A stretch of DNA of 52,680 nucleotides from a virus: the IMG/VR virus record IMGVR_UViG_3300035670_000286, positions 1-52,680 of that record. The stretch is one strand, 5' to 3'. Of the stretch, positions 1 through 7,619 are shown one piece after another. How positions within the stretch are numbered: position 1 is the first letter of the stretch; each line of letters begins with the position of its first letter. The position numbers and the translations under genes were made by a program. The notes below the pieces were generated by a model that was not told the DNA's origin, did no database searches, and saw only the letters and a list, made by a program, of their open reading frames with translations.

Positions 1-256
1 AGTCATGAACATATAACATAATCATAGCATAATGCAGGACCTTTAGCAAGTCCTTACGATTCTTTCCTTCTTTCTTACCATATCGCTGTGCATACTTCAG
101 AATGTTTCCAATGCAGAATCCTTCACCGTGACCTCCATCGATGATAAATTCTGTTGCTTGGAAACGATTCTGAGAGTAATGTTGACCATATGTGGAATCA
201 ATATAATCTTTCAACTCGGCAAGAAGTTTGCCTTCATTATAACGATATTCAATCAT
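1..256 (-). CDS. DUF3310-like protein, 3'-truncated by the window edge
   Basis: The gene starts at 256 with an AAGGA ribosome-binding site just upstream, 9 bases after the glycosyltransferase stop. It reads off the window after about 85 codons. The visible protein begins MIEYRYNEGKLL and contains GFCIGNILKYAQRYGKK followed by DLLKVLHYAMIMLYVHD. This arrangement (C-x-G-N-x-x-K-Y, then a basic stretch, then a helix with paired hydrophobics) is the signature of the DUF3310 family, small phage proteins sometimes called SaV-like. Family function is not established; links to nucleotide metabolism have been suggested because of gene neighbourhoods. The C-terminus is missing, so full length cannot be given. 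Confidence 0.75.
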   Translation of the reverse strand, partial: MIEYRYNEGKLLAELKDYIDSTYGQHYSQNRFQATEFIIDGGHGEGFCIGNILKYAQRYGKKEGKNRKDLLKVLHYAMIMLYVHD

Positions 257-265
257 TCTATATCC

Positions 266-1183
266 TTATTTCTTGGTTTTTTTCACTTCCGAAAGTTTAG
301 TCACAGGTGCAATACTTCCGTTAACTGTGAGTCCTTGCTTAACGTCTTTCTTCATAACATCTTCTCCTGCTGTAGGTGATGCTCCAATAGCAGCAAGGGC
401 TTGCAAAGAACCACCAAAGATATATGCGCCGGCGTGTTTCAGACGAATCCAAGGAAGCAACCAAACCTTAAGTCCTGCTTTGCGCGACCACTGGCAGAAC
501 ATATAGTCTTCAGAAAGATAACGCTTGGATTCTGGATCAATAGGGCAATCAAAGTAAGCGGTGATTTCGCGAGAGCCATCAAAGTGTGTGGTGCGAACGT
601 GGTCTGGACGATAACGTTGTCCTGGATATGCTTCATCAAACTTATTGAATGTAGTTCGCTTGATCAACATGAATCCAGTACCACCTTCTTTCACTTCAAC
701 AGGCTCATCAATTCTAAATTGTGTGATACCTTCTGCTGGATTAAACACATAATCACCAACAAATTCTTCGAGTTGATTTGGATTCTTGTCCGCATAACCC
801 TTATTAACAGCAAGCCTAATCTTTTCCCAAGAGATCGCCTTCTTAGGATATGGACCGCAGATAATATCCATATTGTCGTTGTTGACTGCGAAATGCATCA
901 TCACAAGAACATCTTGTGCTTCAAAATGAATATCGCTATCGATGAACATCATATAATCAAATTCACTTCGCATGAATTCGTCTGCTAGGTAGTTTCGCGC
1001 ACGTTGAACCAATGATTCATTAAAAATGAAAAACAGTTTTGCTTCGATACCATATTTGGTACATAGAATCATTAGATCAGAAATTGCTTTGGTATAAGCA
1101 CCATGACATTGCCCACCATACATTGGTGTGGCAATAAACAATTTCTTTGTGCGGAGTTGCTTTAGGTCAAGTTCAAATTTCAT
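266..1183 (-). CDS. GT-A type glycosyltransferase
   Basis: A 305-aa protein. I place the start at MKFELD (1183), behind a GGAGAG site, rather than at the in-frame upstream codon at 1237, which lies inside the hairpin. The sequence opens with a typical nucleotide-sugar-binding strand (LFIATPMYGG, about residues 15-24) and has the metal-binding DxD motif in FIDSDIHF (D82-D84). A family 2-like GT-A fold is inferred from these. Phages of this group often carry such enzymes to glycosylate DNA bases, virion proteins or host surface sugars; the acceptor here is unknown. The GT-A call is stronger than any substrate claim. It follows the CobS-like gene after a hairpin, with no clear promoter of its own. 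Confidence 0.75.
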   Translation of the reverse strand: MKFELDLKQLRTKKLFIATPMYGGQCHGAYTKAISDLMILCTKYGIEAKLFFIFNESLVQRARNYLADEFMRSEFDYMMFIDSDIHFEAQDVLVMMHFAVNNDNMDIICGPYPKKAISWEKIRLAVNKGYADKNPNQLEEFVGDYVFNPAEGITQFRIDEPVEVKEGGTGFMLIKRTTFNKFDEAYPGQRYRPDHVRTTHFDGSREITAYFDCPIDPESKRYLSEDYMFCQWSRKAGLKVWLLPWIRLKHAGAYIFGGSLQALAAIGASPTAGEDVMKKDVKQGLTVNGSIAPVTKLSEVKKTKK

Positions 1184-1225
1184 ACTCTCTCCATAATTTA
1201 CTAGTTGTGATATATTATATATGCA

Positions 1226-1253
1226 CAAAGAGGTCACAAACGTGACCTCTTTG
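1226..1253 (-). terminator. hairpin between cobS-like gene and glycosyltransferase gene
   Basis: A perfect 12-bp stem (1226-1237 with 1242-1253) with a 4-base loop lies 19 bases past the cobS-like stop codon. The stem is strong enough to stop polymerase or protect an RNA end. Neither strand has a proper T-run after it; the minus strand continues GTGCATATATAATATATC. It may be an imperfect terminator or an RNA processing or stability element. Confidence 0.5.
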
Positions 1254-1271
1254 CATCAGAGTGCTAACTAT

Positions 1272-2444
1272 TTAGAACGGAATTTCTTCGCTAGTCTCAT
1301 CCTTTTTCACTTCGGTAGTTGCCGTTGGATCGATACCAGCGTCAATCTTAGTGTAAAGGTCAAGGAAAGAATTCTTAGTCTCTGCATCGAAACGATTGAT
1401 ACAGTATTGAATCGCATCCATCTTATCGTTGAAGATAGTGTATGCTTCAGCGATGTGGACAAGACGGCGAGTGGAAATGATTTCATCAATCGCACCTTCT
1501 TCGAAAGTCTTACGAATGATATCAGCCCACTTCACAAGATTCTCGGCGAATGCCTTATCTTGAATGCCAAGGCTATCAAACATCTTGGAGAGAATCTTAG
1601 TCTCTACCTTGGTGTCAGGATATTCTTGTTCAACGGTAATCGGGAAACGCTCAAGGAACGCATCATCAAGAATTGTTGCAGCCATGTAGCGACCAGTCTC
1701 GTCACCCTTACCCTTGGTGTTAGCGGTAGCCACTACGTTGAAACCTTTCGCAGGTTCAACATACTCACCCGTCTTCTTGATCAGAACACCCTTACCTTCA
1801 AGAATGCCTTGCAGACACATTAGTTTGTTCGAACCACGGTCGATTTCATCAAGCACCAGAACAGAACCACGCTTCATTGCTTGAATGACAGGACCATCGA
1901 ACCACTTAGTCTCACCGTCAATCAAACGGAAGCCACCAATCAGATCATCCTCATCAGTCTCAGGTGAAATATTCACACGGAGAAATTCGCGCTTGGCTTG
2001 GGCGCAGGCTTGTTCGACCATGAAAGTCTTGCCGTTGCCAGAGAGACCAGAAACGAAAGTAGGATAGAATCGCTGGCTAGTGATAATCGCCTTCATCTTG
2101 TCAAAGAAACCGAACGGCACATAGAGTGCATTCACCTTCGGAATAATTGCACCTTCTTCAACACGGCTGACGGATGCAATTTTTGTAGCAGGCTTCACTT
2201 CAGCCACGGGAGTTTGTTTTGGCATTTCAATAACCTTGGCGGAAACAGCATTCAGATTGATACTGAATTCATCAAGCGGAAGTTGATACTGACCGCGACC
2301 AACCCGATACTTATCACTTTCAAGCCAGAAGTGGCGACCGAATCCCTCATCGGCAAGGGATACGATTTGCTGGCGAGTCACAACACTACCGAAACGATTT
2401 GCAGCCTCAGTAAGAAACGCAACTTTTTGTTCACGGCTAATCAT
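1272..2444 (-). CDS. cobS: CobS-like MoxR-family AAA+ ATPase
   Basis: A 390-aa AAA+ ATPase. Walker A is GLSGNGKT (133-140), Walker B is VLVLDE (195-200), and the sensor-1 strand VVATANT is at about 238-243. A DEDDLIGGF stretch at 164-172 is typical of MoxR/CobS proteins. In cobalamin-making bacteria CobS works with CobT to drive cobalt insertion by CobN. CobS homologues are common in marine T4-like phages, but no CobN is seen here. The first ~100 residues are a non-ATPase region ending in a flexible linker and may bind the partner. The CobT-like gene lies immediately upstream (stop at 2521), so the two probably act together. It has its own consensus sigma70 promoter (2496-2524) overlapping the end of the upstream gene. 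Confidence 0.85.
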   Translation of the reverse strand: MISREQKVAFLTEAANRFGSVVTRQQIVSLADEGFGRHFWLESDKYRVGRGQYQLPLDEFSINLNAVSAKVIEMPKQTPVAEVKPATKIASVSRVEEGAIIPKVNALYVPFGFFDKMKAIITSQRFYPTFVSGLSGNGKTFMVEQACAQAKREFLRVNISPETDEDDLIGGFRLIDGETKWFDGPVIQAMKRGSVLVLDEIDRGSNKLMCLQGILEGKGVLIKKTGEYVEPAKGFNVVATANTKGKGDETGRYMAATILDDAFLERFPITVEQEYPDTKVETKILSKMFDSLGIQDKAFAENLVKWADIIRKTFEEGAIDEIISTRRLVHIAEAYTIFNDKMDAIQYCINRFDAETKNSFLDLYTKIDAGIDPTATTEVKKDETSEEIPF

Positions 2445-2495
2445 TACAAAGTTTCCTTTCAGGTTTCAGAACAGATCATCATCATTACAGGAGTA

Positions 2496-2524
2496 ATTAT
2501 ACTCCATTTTTTACGGCATGTCAA
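2496..2524 (-). promoter_or_regulatory. sigma70-type promoter of the cobS-like gene
   Basis: On the minus strand this reads TTGACA, 17 bases, TATAAT: both boxes match consensus exactly. The TGA stop of the upstream cobT-like gene lies inside TTGACA. A perfect inverted repeat, GGAGTA-TAAT-TACTCC (2490-2505), is centred on the -10 box and could be an operator. Confidence 0.9.
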
Positions 2525-4686
2525 GCGATTTCTTCAATTACTTTTGACAGGAGAACACGGTTAGTCAAGCGGTTTTTGTTCATCTTGAGAAACGCACCCT
2601 TAAGTTTGCGGGTACTAACTTGAGTGTTGTTTTCTCCCAACAGATCATCCAAGTCTTCATCTTCAACGGACAAATCATTACCACCAGGAATCAGGAAGTA
2701 TTGATCATATCCATAATTGTTAATCGCGAAAAACTTTTCAGTCTTGAATGCTTGGAACGATTCATTGCTAATCGGCATGGAGAATCGCATGAGTGCATTA
2801 TCAAAGTAACGGCGGCGAGTCGGAAGGATATAGAATCCAATCAAATTGCAACCAGTCTTGTCCTTGAGAATTTCAAGCAAAGTCGGAGTGATACCCGAAT
2901 CGCTTACGCGATACTTTTTGCACATTTGCTTATCTTCAAGATACGAAACGCTGTAGCGAGTTGTCGCACCGATACGCTTTGTTTCACCGCCATACATATT
3001 CTCGGAGTGAGTCCACATGTTATCGGAGTCTTCGCCGTCAGTCAGAAACATAACGTCAACAATTTCAGCCTTGTAAGACTTACGGAAGTTGTTGACAATA
3101 CCAGCGGCAGAGATAATGCATTGGTTCAGAGGAGTGCCACCAAGCCCAAATTTATCATTGATGTAACCACGCTTATAGTAATTTGCAATCAATGCGCCGT
3201 AGTTCAACATGTCATTTGCCATGCGGCGATATTCCATGTTCTTCATTCGGCTAGAAAACAAATTCAACAGGCACCAGCCATTTTCAAGTGCAAGCGAACC
3301 CTTTTCATTCTTAACCGCATCACGGTTTTTACTTCCACCGTTATCGTGGTATGCAGTAGAGAAAGCATACACTTCGAACGGAATATTCACTTTTCGGCAG
3401 AATGTCGTTAGTGTGATTAACTGTTCGATAGTGCCTTGCATGTTGTCTTGCATGGAACCAGACCAGTCAACGAACATCACAATACCGTGATTCTTACCAG
3501 CAGAAACAGAACCTACCTTACGGAAGATATCGTCATTGAATTTATAAGTGTGCAACTTGTTGGTATCAAGGACACCAGTATCAGAGACAGTCACACGGCG
3601 CAATTCAGCAGCCTTCTTCTTCATTTCGAATTCTTTGACAAGGTATGCAATTGCATTCTTGTTCTTTGCTTCGAATTCAGAAATCATACCAGCCTTGTAT
3701 TCGCCATCAGTATAAGTTTCTGTAGCGAACACTTTGCCTACGATATTCTTGAAAGGAATGATCAGATTAGAGTAATTGAATTGCGACATGGAAGGCATTG
3801 AACCGACCATCAATTCTTTTTGTTCAGTCAGAGACTTCAGAGCCTTTTGCAAGGTTTCATCTGTAGCAGCCTTGACTTCATCATACTGCGCTAATTCTTT
3901 TGGATCGCGATACTCTGGTGAGCCAGACTTTGAATAGCCATTGTCAAAATCATTGTCAAAATCATCATCATTAAAGCCATCGCCATCTTCGCTTTCGTTA
4001 GGATTTCCATATTCAAAATCATCATTCGATTGACTATCACCGAATTCATCATCGAATTCATCATCGAATTCGCCTGCTTCTACTTTAGCCTGAAAGTCTT
4101 CCATCGCCTCTTGGCGCTTTTCTTCCAGTTCCTCTTTGCAGTAGTCATACAATTCCTTGCAGACTGCAATTACATCATCGAATGTTTCGCAAGCGGCGAC
4201 CTTCTTCACCAAAACCGTTTCAGGTTCATTGAAATTGACAGGGAAGAAAGGACCAATCTTGAAATACAAATTGATTCGGTCAATCAGTAGCATCTTAGAA
4301 ACATCTTTGCCATTGACTTCAAAGAAGTCGCGGCTCATGAATTCTTGATAGCCTTTAGAGAAGGATCGCTTGAGACCTGGATAACGATCCTTGATGCGGC
4401 GTTCAATCCGCGCATCTTCAACTACGTTCAGAAAGGTTTTAAAACCATTGCCGTATGATTGAAGTTCCTTGTCGCCATATTCACGCGGCGTATCAAGGGC
4501 GTGACCAACCTCATGACCAATCATCAGGTCAGTCATTTCAGAGGTAAGGTCGTTCCAGATAGGGAGGGTTAGTGTGCGAGTGGCTACGTTAAAGGCAGCC
4601 GTTTGAGCCTTGCGATACTCTACCGTGATATTTTCGGTAGCGAGAAGTTTCGCAAGGGTTGACTTTGAATTCAGAAGATTTTCCAT
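2521..4686 (-). CDS. cobT: CobT-like protein: HExxH metallopeptidase-like domain plus VWA domain
   Basis: A 721-aa protein with a C-terminal von Willebrand A domain and a full MIDAS metal site: DWSGSM (about residue 407), GGTPL (about 517) and LTDGED (about 548). Residues ~200-265 are very acidic (repeated DDEFDDEFGD-like stretches), as in bacterial CobT linkers. The N-terminus carries HEVGH (58-62), a zinc-protease HExxH motif, then VVEDARIERR, where E90 could be the third ligand. I infer a possible peptidase or a relic metal site; textbook CobT is described as a chelatase subunit, not a protease. It pairs with the adjacent CobS-like ATPase like other MoxR/VWA pairs. It has its own sigma70 promoter (4711-4739). 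Function in cobalamin synthesis is plausible but unproven. Confidence 0.8.
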   Translation of the reverse strand: MENLLNSKSTLAKLLATENITVEYRKAQTAAFNVATRTLTLPIWNDLTSEMTDLMIGHEVGHALDTPREYGDKELQSYGNGFKTFLNVVEDARIERRIKDRYPGLKRSFSKGYQEFMSRDFFEVNGKDVSKMLLIDRINLYFKIGPFFPVNFNEPETVLVKKVAACETFDDVIAVCKELYDYCKEELEEKRQEAMEDFQAKVEAGEFDDEFDDEFGDSQSNDDFEYGNPNESEDGDGFNDDDFDNDFDNGYSKSGSPEYRDPKELAQYDEVKAATDETLQKALKSLTEQKELMVGSMPSMSQFNYSNLIIPFKNIVGKVFATETYTDGEYKAGMISEFEAKNKNAIAYLVKEFEMKKKAAELRRVTVSDTGVLDTNKLHTYKFNDDIFRKVGSVSAGKNHGIVMFVDWSGSMQDNMQGTIEQLITLTTFCRKVNIPFEVYAFSTAYHDNGGSKNRDAVKNEKGSLALENGWCLLNLFSSRMKNMEYRRMANDMLNYGALIANYYKRGYINDKFGLGGTPLNQCIISAAGIVNNFRKSYKAEIVDVMFLTDGEDSDNMWTHSENMYGGETKRIGATTRYSVSYLEDKQMCKKYRVSDSGITPTLLEILKDKTGCNLIGFYILPTRRRYFDNALMRFSMPISNESFQAFKTEKFFAINNYGYDQYFLIPGGNDLSVEDEDLDDLLGENNTQVSTRKLKGAFLKMNKNRLTNRVLLSKVIEEIA

Positions 4687-4710
4687 TTTGTCCTCAATCA
4701 GTATGTATGT

Positions 4711-4739
4711 ATCATATCACACTAGATTGGTAATGTCAA
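4711..4739 (-). promoter_or_regulatory. sigma70-type promoter of the cobT-like gene
   Basis: Minus strand: TTGACA, 17 bases, TATGAT. The -35 box is perfect and the -10 has one mismatch. The stop codon of the upstream 127-aa gene is the TGA inside TTGACA. The start codon of the cobT-like gene follows about 25 bases after the -10 box, behind GAGGA. Confidence 0.85.
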
Positions 4740-5119
4740 GCGTAAGCCGCTTTGACGGCTTCATCAATCAACTTGATTTGGTCAAGCAATTTTTGCTTAG
4801 CCTCGCCTGTTTCAGAATCGGCAATTTCTTCAAGCACCATTCGCTCTTCCATCATGTTGCCAACGTCAGCACCAATGTATGGGTTAGCAGGCTTTGCTTT
4901 GGGGGTAAAAGTAGAAGGTTGCTTCCATTGAATCTTGCCGTAGAACCAACTCGGTACAGTTACTTGCACCTTGTAGTCCTTACCAATGAAACGAACACTT
5001 GCAACCGTGAGAGGCATCCAAGCCTCTAGGTTAGTCTCGGTGTTCAGGAAGAGAATTGCTTTAGCGGTCTTCGCTTTGGAAACACCGCGCATCGACCATA
5101 GTGTAACTGTCTGTCCCAT
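4736..5119 (-). CDS. conserved-looking hypothetical protein upstream of cobT/cobS
   Basis: A 127-aa protein. I choose ATG at 5119 (MGQTVT), with AGAGAGG before it, over an in-frame TTG at 5134 that would sit almost on the transcription start. The first ~65 residues look like a beta-rich domain (WMPLTVASVRFIGKDYKVQV); the middle is proline-rich (QPSTFTPKAKPANPY); the last ~40 residues are an acidic to mixed helix. I do not recognise the family. It has its own sigma70 promoter and sits directly before the CobT/CobS-like pair, so it may belong to the same process, but that rests on position alone. Confidence 0.75.
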   Translation of the reverse strand: MGQTVTLWSMRGVSKAKTAKAILFLNTETNLEAWMPLTVASVRFIGKDYKVQVTVPSWFYGKIQWKQPSTFTPKAKPANPYIGADVGNMMEERMVLEEIADSETGEAKQKLLDQIKLIDEAVKAAYA

Positions 5120-5147
5120 ATCATCCTCTCTCAACTCAACATAGTCT

Positions 5148-5175
5148 ATTATACACCTATGGGAGAGGAAGTCAA
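5148..5175 (-). promoter_or_regulatory. sigma70-type promoter of the 127-aa gene
   Basis: Minus strand: TTGACT, 16 bases, TATAAT. It lies in the ~115-base gap between the zinc-ribbon gene and the 127-aa gene. An inverted repeat CATAG / CTATG (5140-5161) flanks the -10 box. The upstream T-rich stretch (5187-5230) could act as an UP-like element. Confidence 0.85.
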
Positions 5176-5234
5176 CAACTTTTTTAGGTAAAGTTGCAAA
5201 AAAACGACAGAAAAATCACTTAAAAATCAATAAC

Positions 5235-5405
5235 TTATAGGATTTTTGGGTTTTTTCTCACTTTTTCGGTAGGATTTCCTCCGCATTCCTTGCAAATTAC
5301 CTGTAAGTGTTGCTTTTTTGATGCTCGGTCGAGGTCCTCTCGCTTGAAAAAATAACCGTTCGATGGTTTGTCTTTCTTGCACTTGGGACAAAAGAGTGTT
5401 TTCAT
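5235..5405 (-). CDS. small zinc-ribbon protein (56 aa)
   Basis: The protein starts MKTLFCPKCKKDK and has a second pair in VICKECGG, giving CxxC-x(~29)-CxxC, a zinc-ribbon pattern. The start codon overlaps the methyltransferase stop as ATGA (5402-5405), which strongly supports translation. A 68-codon frame on the same strand (5227-5433) is only a shadow of it. The protein is basic (KKDK, FKRED, RASKK, VRKNPK) and might bind nucleic acid or act with the methyltransferase. It is the last gene of the long operon. No specific function can be assigned. Confidence 0.75.
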   Translation of the reverse strand: MKTLFCPKCKKDKPSNGYFFKREDLDRASKKQHLQVICKECGGNPTEKVRKNPKIL

Positions 5406-6964
5406 GGCTTGTAGAATACAAAAATGGGTTCATATTTCAACCACATGCCGTTGACCTTACAAAAATTCTTCGCTTTAGGAAGTCCAGTCCCAGGATCGAT
5501 GCGGTTACCTCCAGGCATTTGTGCGAGAGACATTTTAAGAATGCCTTTATACTCCATGCCAAGTTCTCTGAGAATATTTATACTATCTTGTTCGAGTGGC
5601 AGCATGTCATTACCAAACTTTGCATCAGCAATGTTCCAAAGAAGATAACGATCATTGCGTAACCACTCTACTGCGGTTGTCAAAGTTGGTCGCAAGAAAC
5701 CTTCGCGCCATGCATCATATCCCGTAAACTTTTTATACGATTGTGTTGGGTCTTCGCTATACGCCTCTTTAGCAAAGTAAGGAGGTGAAGTGAACACCAT
5801 GTCTAACTTGCCTTTGTATTCTTGGAATCGTTTGTCTTCTCCAATGACTTCAGAACCCAATTGATATATGTCGAAAGTATTGGAACTCTCAAACAATACT
5901 CCAGAGTTCTTGGCGGCATTATAGAAATTAGCCAGATCGGCATACTTAGTAGAAGTATCACCACTATCGCTCCTAATAGTGTGATCAGTATTAGGATCAG
6001 TACCAACATAATGTAAGGGAGTGCTACTACGGACAGACATAGCACCGAGAATACGACCGCCCCAACCACTAGAGGGATCGTAAACCACAATTCTATCTTG
6101 TCCCTGAATGTGCTTTGTGAATTTTTCATAGAGATATTTTGCAGTCAATGGAGGAAAATTTACTGCGTATTGACACCACGATACGCGGAATGCTTTGAAG
6201 CCAAGAGGAAAAATTCTTTGTCCTAACTTGTATAAACGAATGCGATACTTCGATTGCTTCGCTTGAATATTCTTTAGGGTGTGTTCTTGACAAATGGTCA
6301 AGTTCGAAATTTCAAGATACTTTGCATCTTTGAGTTCTTCATTATAGCCAGTATACTCTTCGTCTTCGTCACGCGATTCTACCCAATAGTCATAACCGTA
6401 TTGACGAATGCTATTGTCTTCGAACCATTGAACGAATTCATCGCCTGTCTTGAATTTCTTTTTGTGTGTGCCGAACGTGAGAACCTCACCTACCTTAACT
6501 GTGTTAGAGTAGTGATAGAATGAATCACGCTTGTAATGTCTGCGGGCATACTTAAGAGTTTTGTCTAGCAAATCATCACGAACGAAATGGTCATAGATTG
6601 AAAGCCCGTCATCATTCTTAGTATAGTTGATGCGAGTCTTCATCATTGTAGGAAACCATTGATTAGCCGCATTACCAACAACGCTAGTGTTACGAATTAT
6701 ATCTTTCTCACCAGTCAGTTCATCGACTTGTTCGAATTCATGAACGGGAAAGCCATACATTTCTCGAAATTGCTTTCGAATTTCGTCTTCGTCCCAACCA
6801 ACCCTTGGAGGTTGATTAAGATTATCCCACGCATGAACAACCGCTTTACGCAAGTCAATAAACCATTGCTTGAATTCATCATCCGTCATCCATTGAATTT
6901 GTTCAAACGTCTTGTTTGTTTCGTGATTTAACAGCCAATCGTTTCGTTCATAAAAATGTTTCAT
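5402..6964 (-). CDS. DNA methyltransferase (N4-cytosine/N6-adenine type)
   Basis: A 520-aa protein. I start it at MKHFYER (6964), where ATGA overlaps the stop of the preceding gene, rather than three codons earlier. The SAM-binding loop is in YDPSSGWGGRILGA (about 294-308) and the catalytic motif IV is TSPPYF (about residue 390). The C-terminal EPIFVFYKP matches the last strand of amino-methyltransferases. SPPY in place of DPPY is commoner in N4-cytosine enzymes, but N6-adenine cannot be excluded. The order motif I then motif IV suggests a gamma-like arrangement. The first ~270 residues are not a standard methyltransferase part and may recognise DNA or a partner. No restriction enzyme is nearby, so this is probably a solitary enzyme protecting or marking phage DNA. 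Confidence 0.8.
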   Translation of the reverse strand: MKHFYERNDWLLNHETNKTFEQIQWMTDDEFKQWFIDLRKAVVHAWDNLNQPPRVGWDEDEIRKQFREMYGFPVHEFEQVDELTGEKDIIRNTSVVGNAANQWFPTMMKTRINYTKNDDGLSIYDHFVRDDLLDKTLKYARRHYKRDSFYHYSNTVKVGEVLTFGTHKKKFKTGDEFVQWFEDNSIRQYGYDYWVESRDEDEEYTGYNEELKDAKYLEISNLTICQEHTLKNIQAKQSKYRIRLYKLGQRIFPLGFKAFRVSWCQYAVNFPPLTAKYLYEKFTKHIQGQDRIVVYDPSSGWGGRILGAMSVRSSTPLHYVGTDPNTDHTIRSDSGDTSTKYADLANFYNAAKNSGVLFESSNTFDIYQLGSEVIGEDKRFQEYKGKLDMVFTSPPYFAKEAYSEDPTQSYKKFTGYDAWREGFLRPTLTTAVEWLRNDRYLLWNIADAKFGNDMLPLEQDSINILRELGMEYKGILKMSLAQMPGGNRIDPGTGLPKAKNFCKVNGMWLKYEPIFVFYKP

Positions 6965-7128
6965 AGGTCCCATTCACAGTTCGCATACCATATCGATTCA
7001 TATACACTTTTGCTTCGTTTAAATTCTTCAAAAAAGAATGTCATGAATTCTAGTTCAAGTCCACACTCTTTAGCCCATTCAAGTGATGCAATAAAGTCTT
7101 TTGCAGTCTTAATATCATCTTCATTCAT
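6961..7128 (-). CDS. small hypothetical protein (55 aa)
   Basis: I start it at MNEDDIKTAKDF (7128), which overlaps the stop of the preceding 57-aa gene by 8 bases, instead of an in-frame start at 7173 inside that gene. It ends EWDL with a TGA that overlaps the methyltransferase start. The protein is acidic and probably all helical (IASLEWAKECGLELEF, FFEEFKR). No recognisable family. The overlap on both sides supports real translation. Confidence 0.6.
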   Translation of the reverse strand: MNEDDIKTAKDFIASLEWAKECGLELEFMTFFFEEFKRSKSVYESIWYANCEWDL

Positions 7129-7294
7129 CGGAGTATTCTCTTCCACACTCAAATGCGGCTTGAAGCCATTCAATCATGCGTTCACGTTTAATATAGTCTA
7201 ACGCTTGAAACTCATCATGAAATCTTTCGAGCCTTAAGCAATATCCTTCTATCTCTTTAAAGTAGTCTTCAAATTTTTCGTATTTGTATTTCAT
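7121..7294 (-). CDS. small hypothetical protein (57 aa)
   Basis: A protein beginning MKYKYEKFEDYFKEIE and ending FECGREYSDE. Its start forms an ATGA overlap with the stop of the 73-aa gene (7291-7294), and its end overlaps the next start. It is charged, aromatic-rich and predicted helical by eye. The family is not recognised. Composition and second half (IEWLQAAFECGREY) resemble the next gene's FIASLEWAKECGLEL only loosely, so I do not call a duplication. Confidence 0.6.
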   Translation of the reverse strand: MKYKYEKFEDYFKEIEGYCLRLERFHDEFQALDYIKRERMIEWLQAAFECGREYSDE

Positions 7295-7512
7295 AGAAAA
7301 TCGTATGTCTTCTCAAAAATTTCTTTGTCGCAAATATACAGTTCGCCATCGATGCCTTTCATCAGATAGTCGCCTGCTTTACCTTGCTTGTAATTTCCTT
7401 CGAGTGTATTAACTCGAAATTCTTCTTCAATCTGTTTTGCTTGAACAACAATGGGTCGCTTCATGCAATTACTCATGTTGTCAACAGATTCAAACGTGTC
7501 AAAAACTTTCAT
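7291..7512 (-). CDS. PGDYL-type conserved hypothetical protein (73 aa)
   Basis: The protein contains KRPIVVQAKQI, then GDYLMKGIDGELYICDKEIFEKTY. This layout (substrate-independent GDY[LI]-x-K-G-x-x-GE-x-Y-x-C-x-x-x-I-F) is common in small phage and bacterial proteins of unknown function. A good GGAG site precedes the start, inside the end of the 36-aa membrane gene. I see no catalytic residues that would allow a function. Confidence 0.7.
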   Translation of the reverse strand: MKVFDTFESVDNMSNCMKRPIVVQAKQIEEEFRVNTLEGNYKQGKAGDYLMKGIDGELYICDKEIFEKTYDFL

Positions 7513-7619
7513 TTTAAAACTCCTATAATCATTCCTATCATCGGTATGATGACAAGTAACAGTCCAAATATCACTATAGCGAATAAAATTAGACTAATTG
7601 CTTTACTGATATATTGCAT
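7509..7619 (-). CDS. single-pass membrane microprotein (36 aa)
   Basis: The reading frame begins MQYISKAISLILFAIVIFG and is hydrophobic from about residue 8 to the GVLK end: one transmembrane helix with a short basic N-terminus. It overlaps the last 31 bases of the dCMP deaminase gene, and its stop overlaps the next start as ATGA. No convincing ribosome-binding site precedes it (AAATAA), so translation would depend on coupling. Its sequence fills a gap that is otherwise unexplained. Small membrane proteins of this kind are common in T4-like phages; role unknown. Confidence 0.5.
   Translation of the reverse strand: MQYISKAISLILFAIVIFGLLLVIIPMIGMIIGVLK

Noticed and set aside
1205-1222. TATAAT-like sequence before the glycosyltransferase as a promoter
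   Set aside because: The AT-rich stretch has no -35 box at 16-18 bases and is not TATAAATA; I could not support either promoter class.
1184-1237. Longer start for the glycosyltransferase at 1237
   Set aside because: It would begin inside the hairpin and lacks a ribosome-binding site; ATG at 1183 has GGAGAG at good spacing.
401-3801. Long plus-strand open frames (e.g. 401-988, 1221-1823, 1998-2564, 2620-3411, 3436-3801)
   Set aside because: All lie opposite strongly supported minus-strand genes (glycosyltransferase, cobS, cobT), lack ribosome-binding sites and have low-complexity, cysteine/phenylalanine-rich translations typical of antisense shadows.
5227-5433. 68-codon minus-strand frame overlapping the zinc-ribbon gene
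   Set aside because: The alternative frame at 5235-5405 has an ATGA overlap with the methyltransferase and paired CxxC motifs; this frame has neither.
5803-6129. 108-codon minus-strand frame that looks like a membrane protein
   Set aside because: It is inside the methyltransferase in another frame; the hydrophobic look comes from AT-rich codons of that gene, including its catalytic region.
7121-7294. Duplication between the 57-aa and 55-aa genes
   Set aside because: Only a short loose similarity (WLQAAFECG versus LEWAKECGL) exists; too little to claim common origin.
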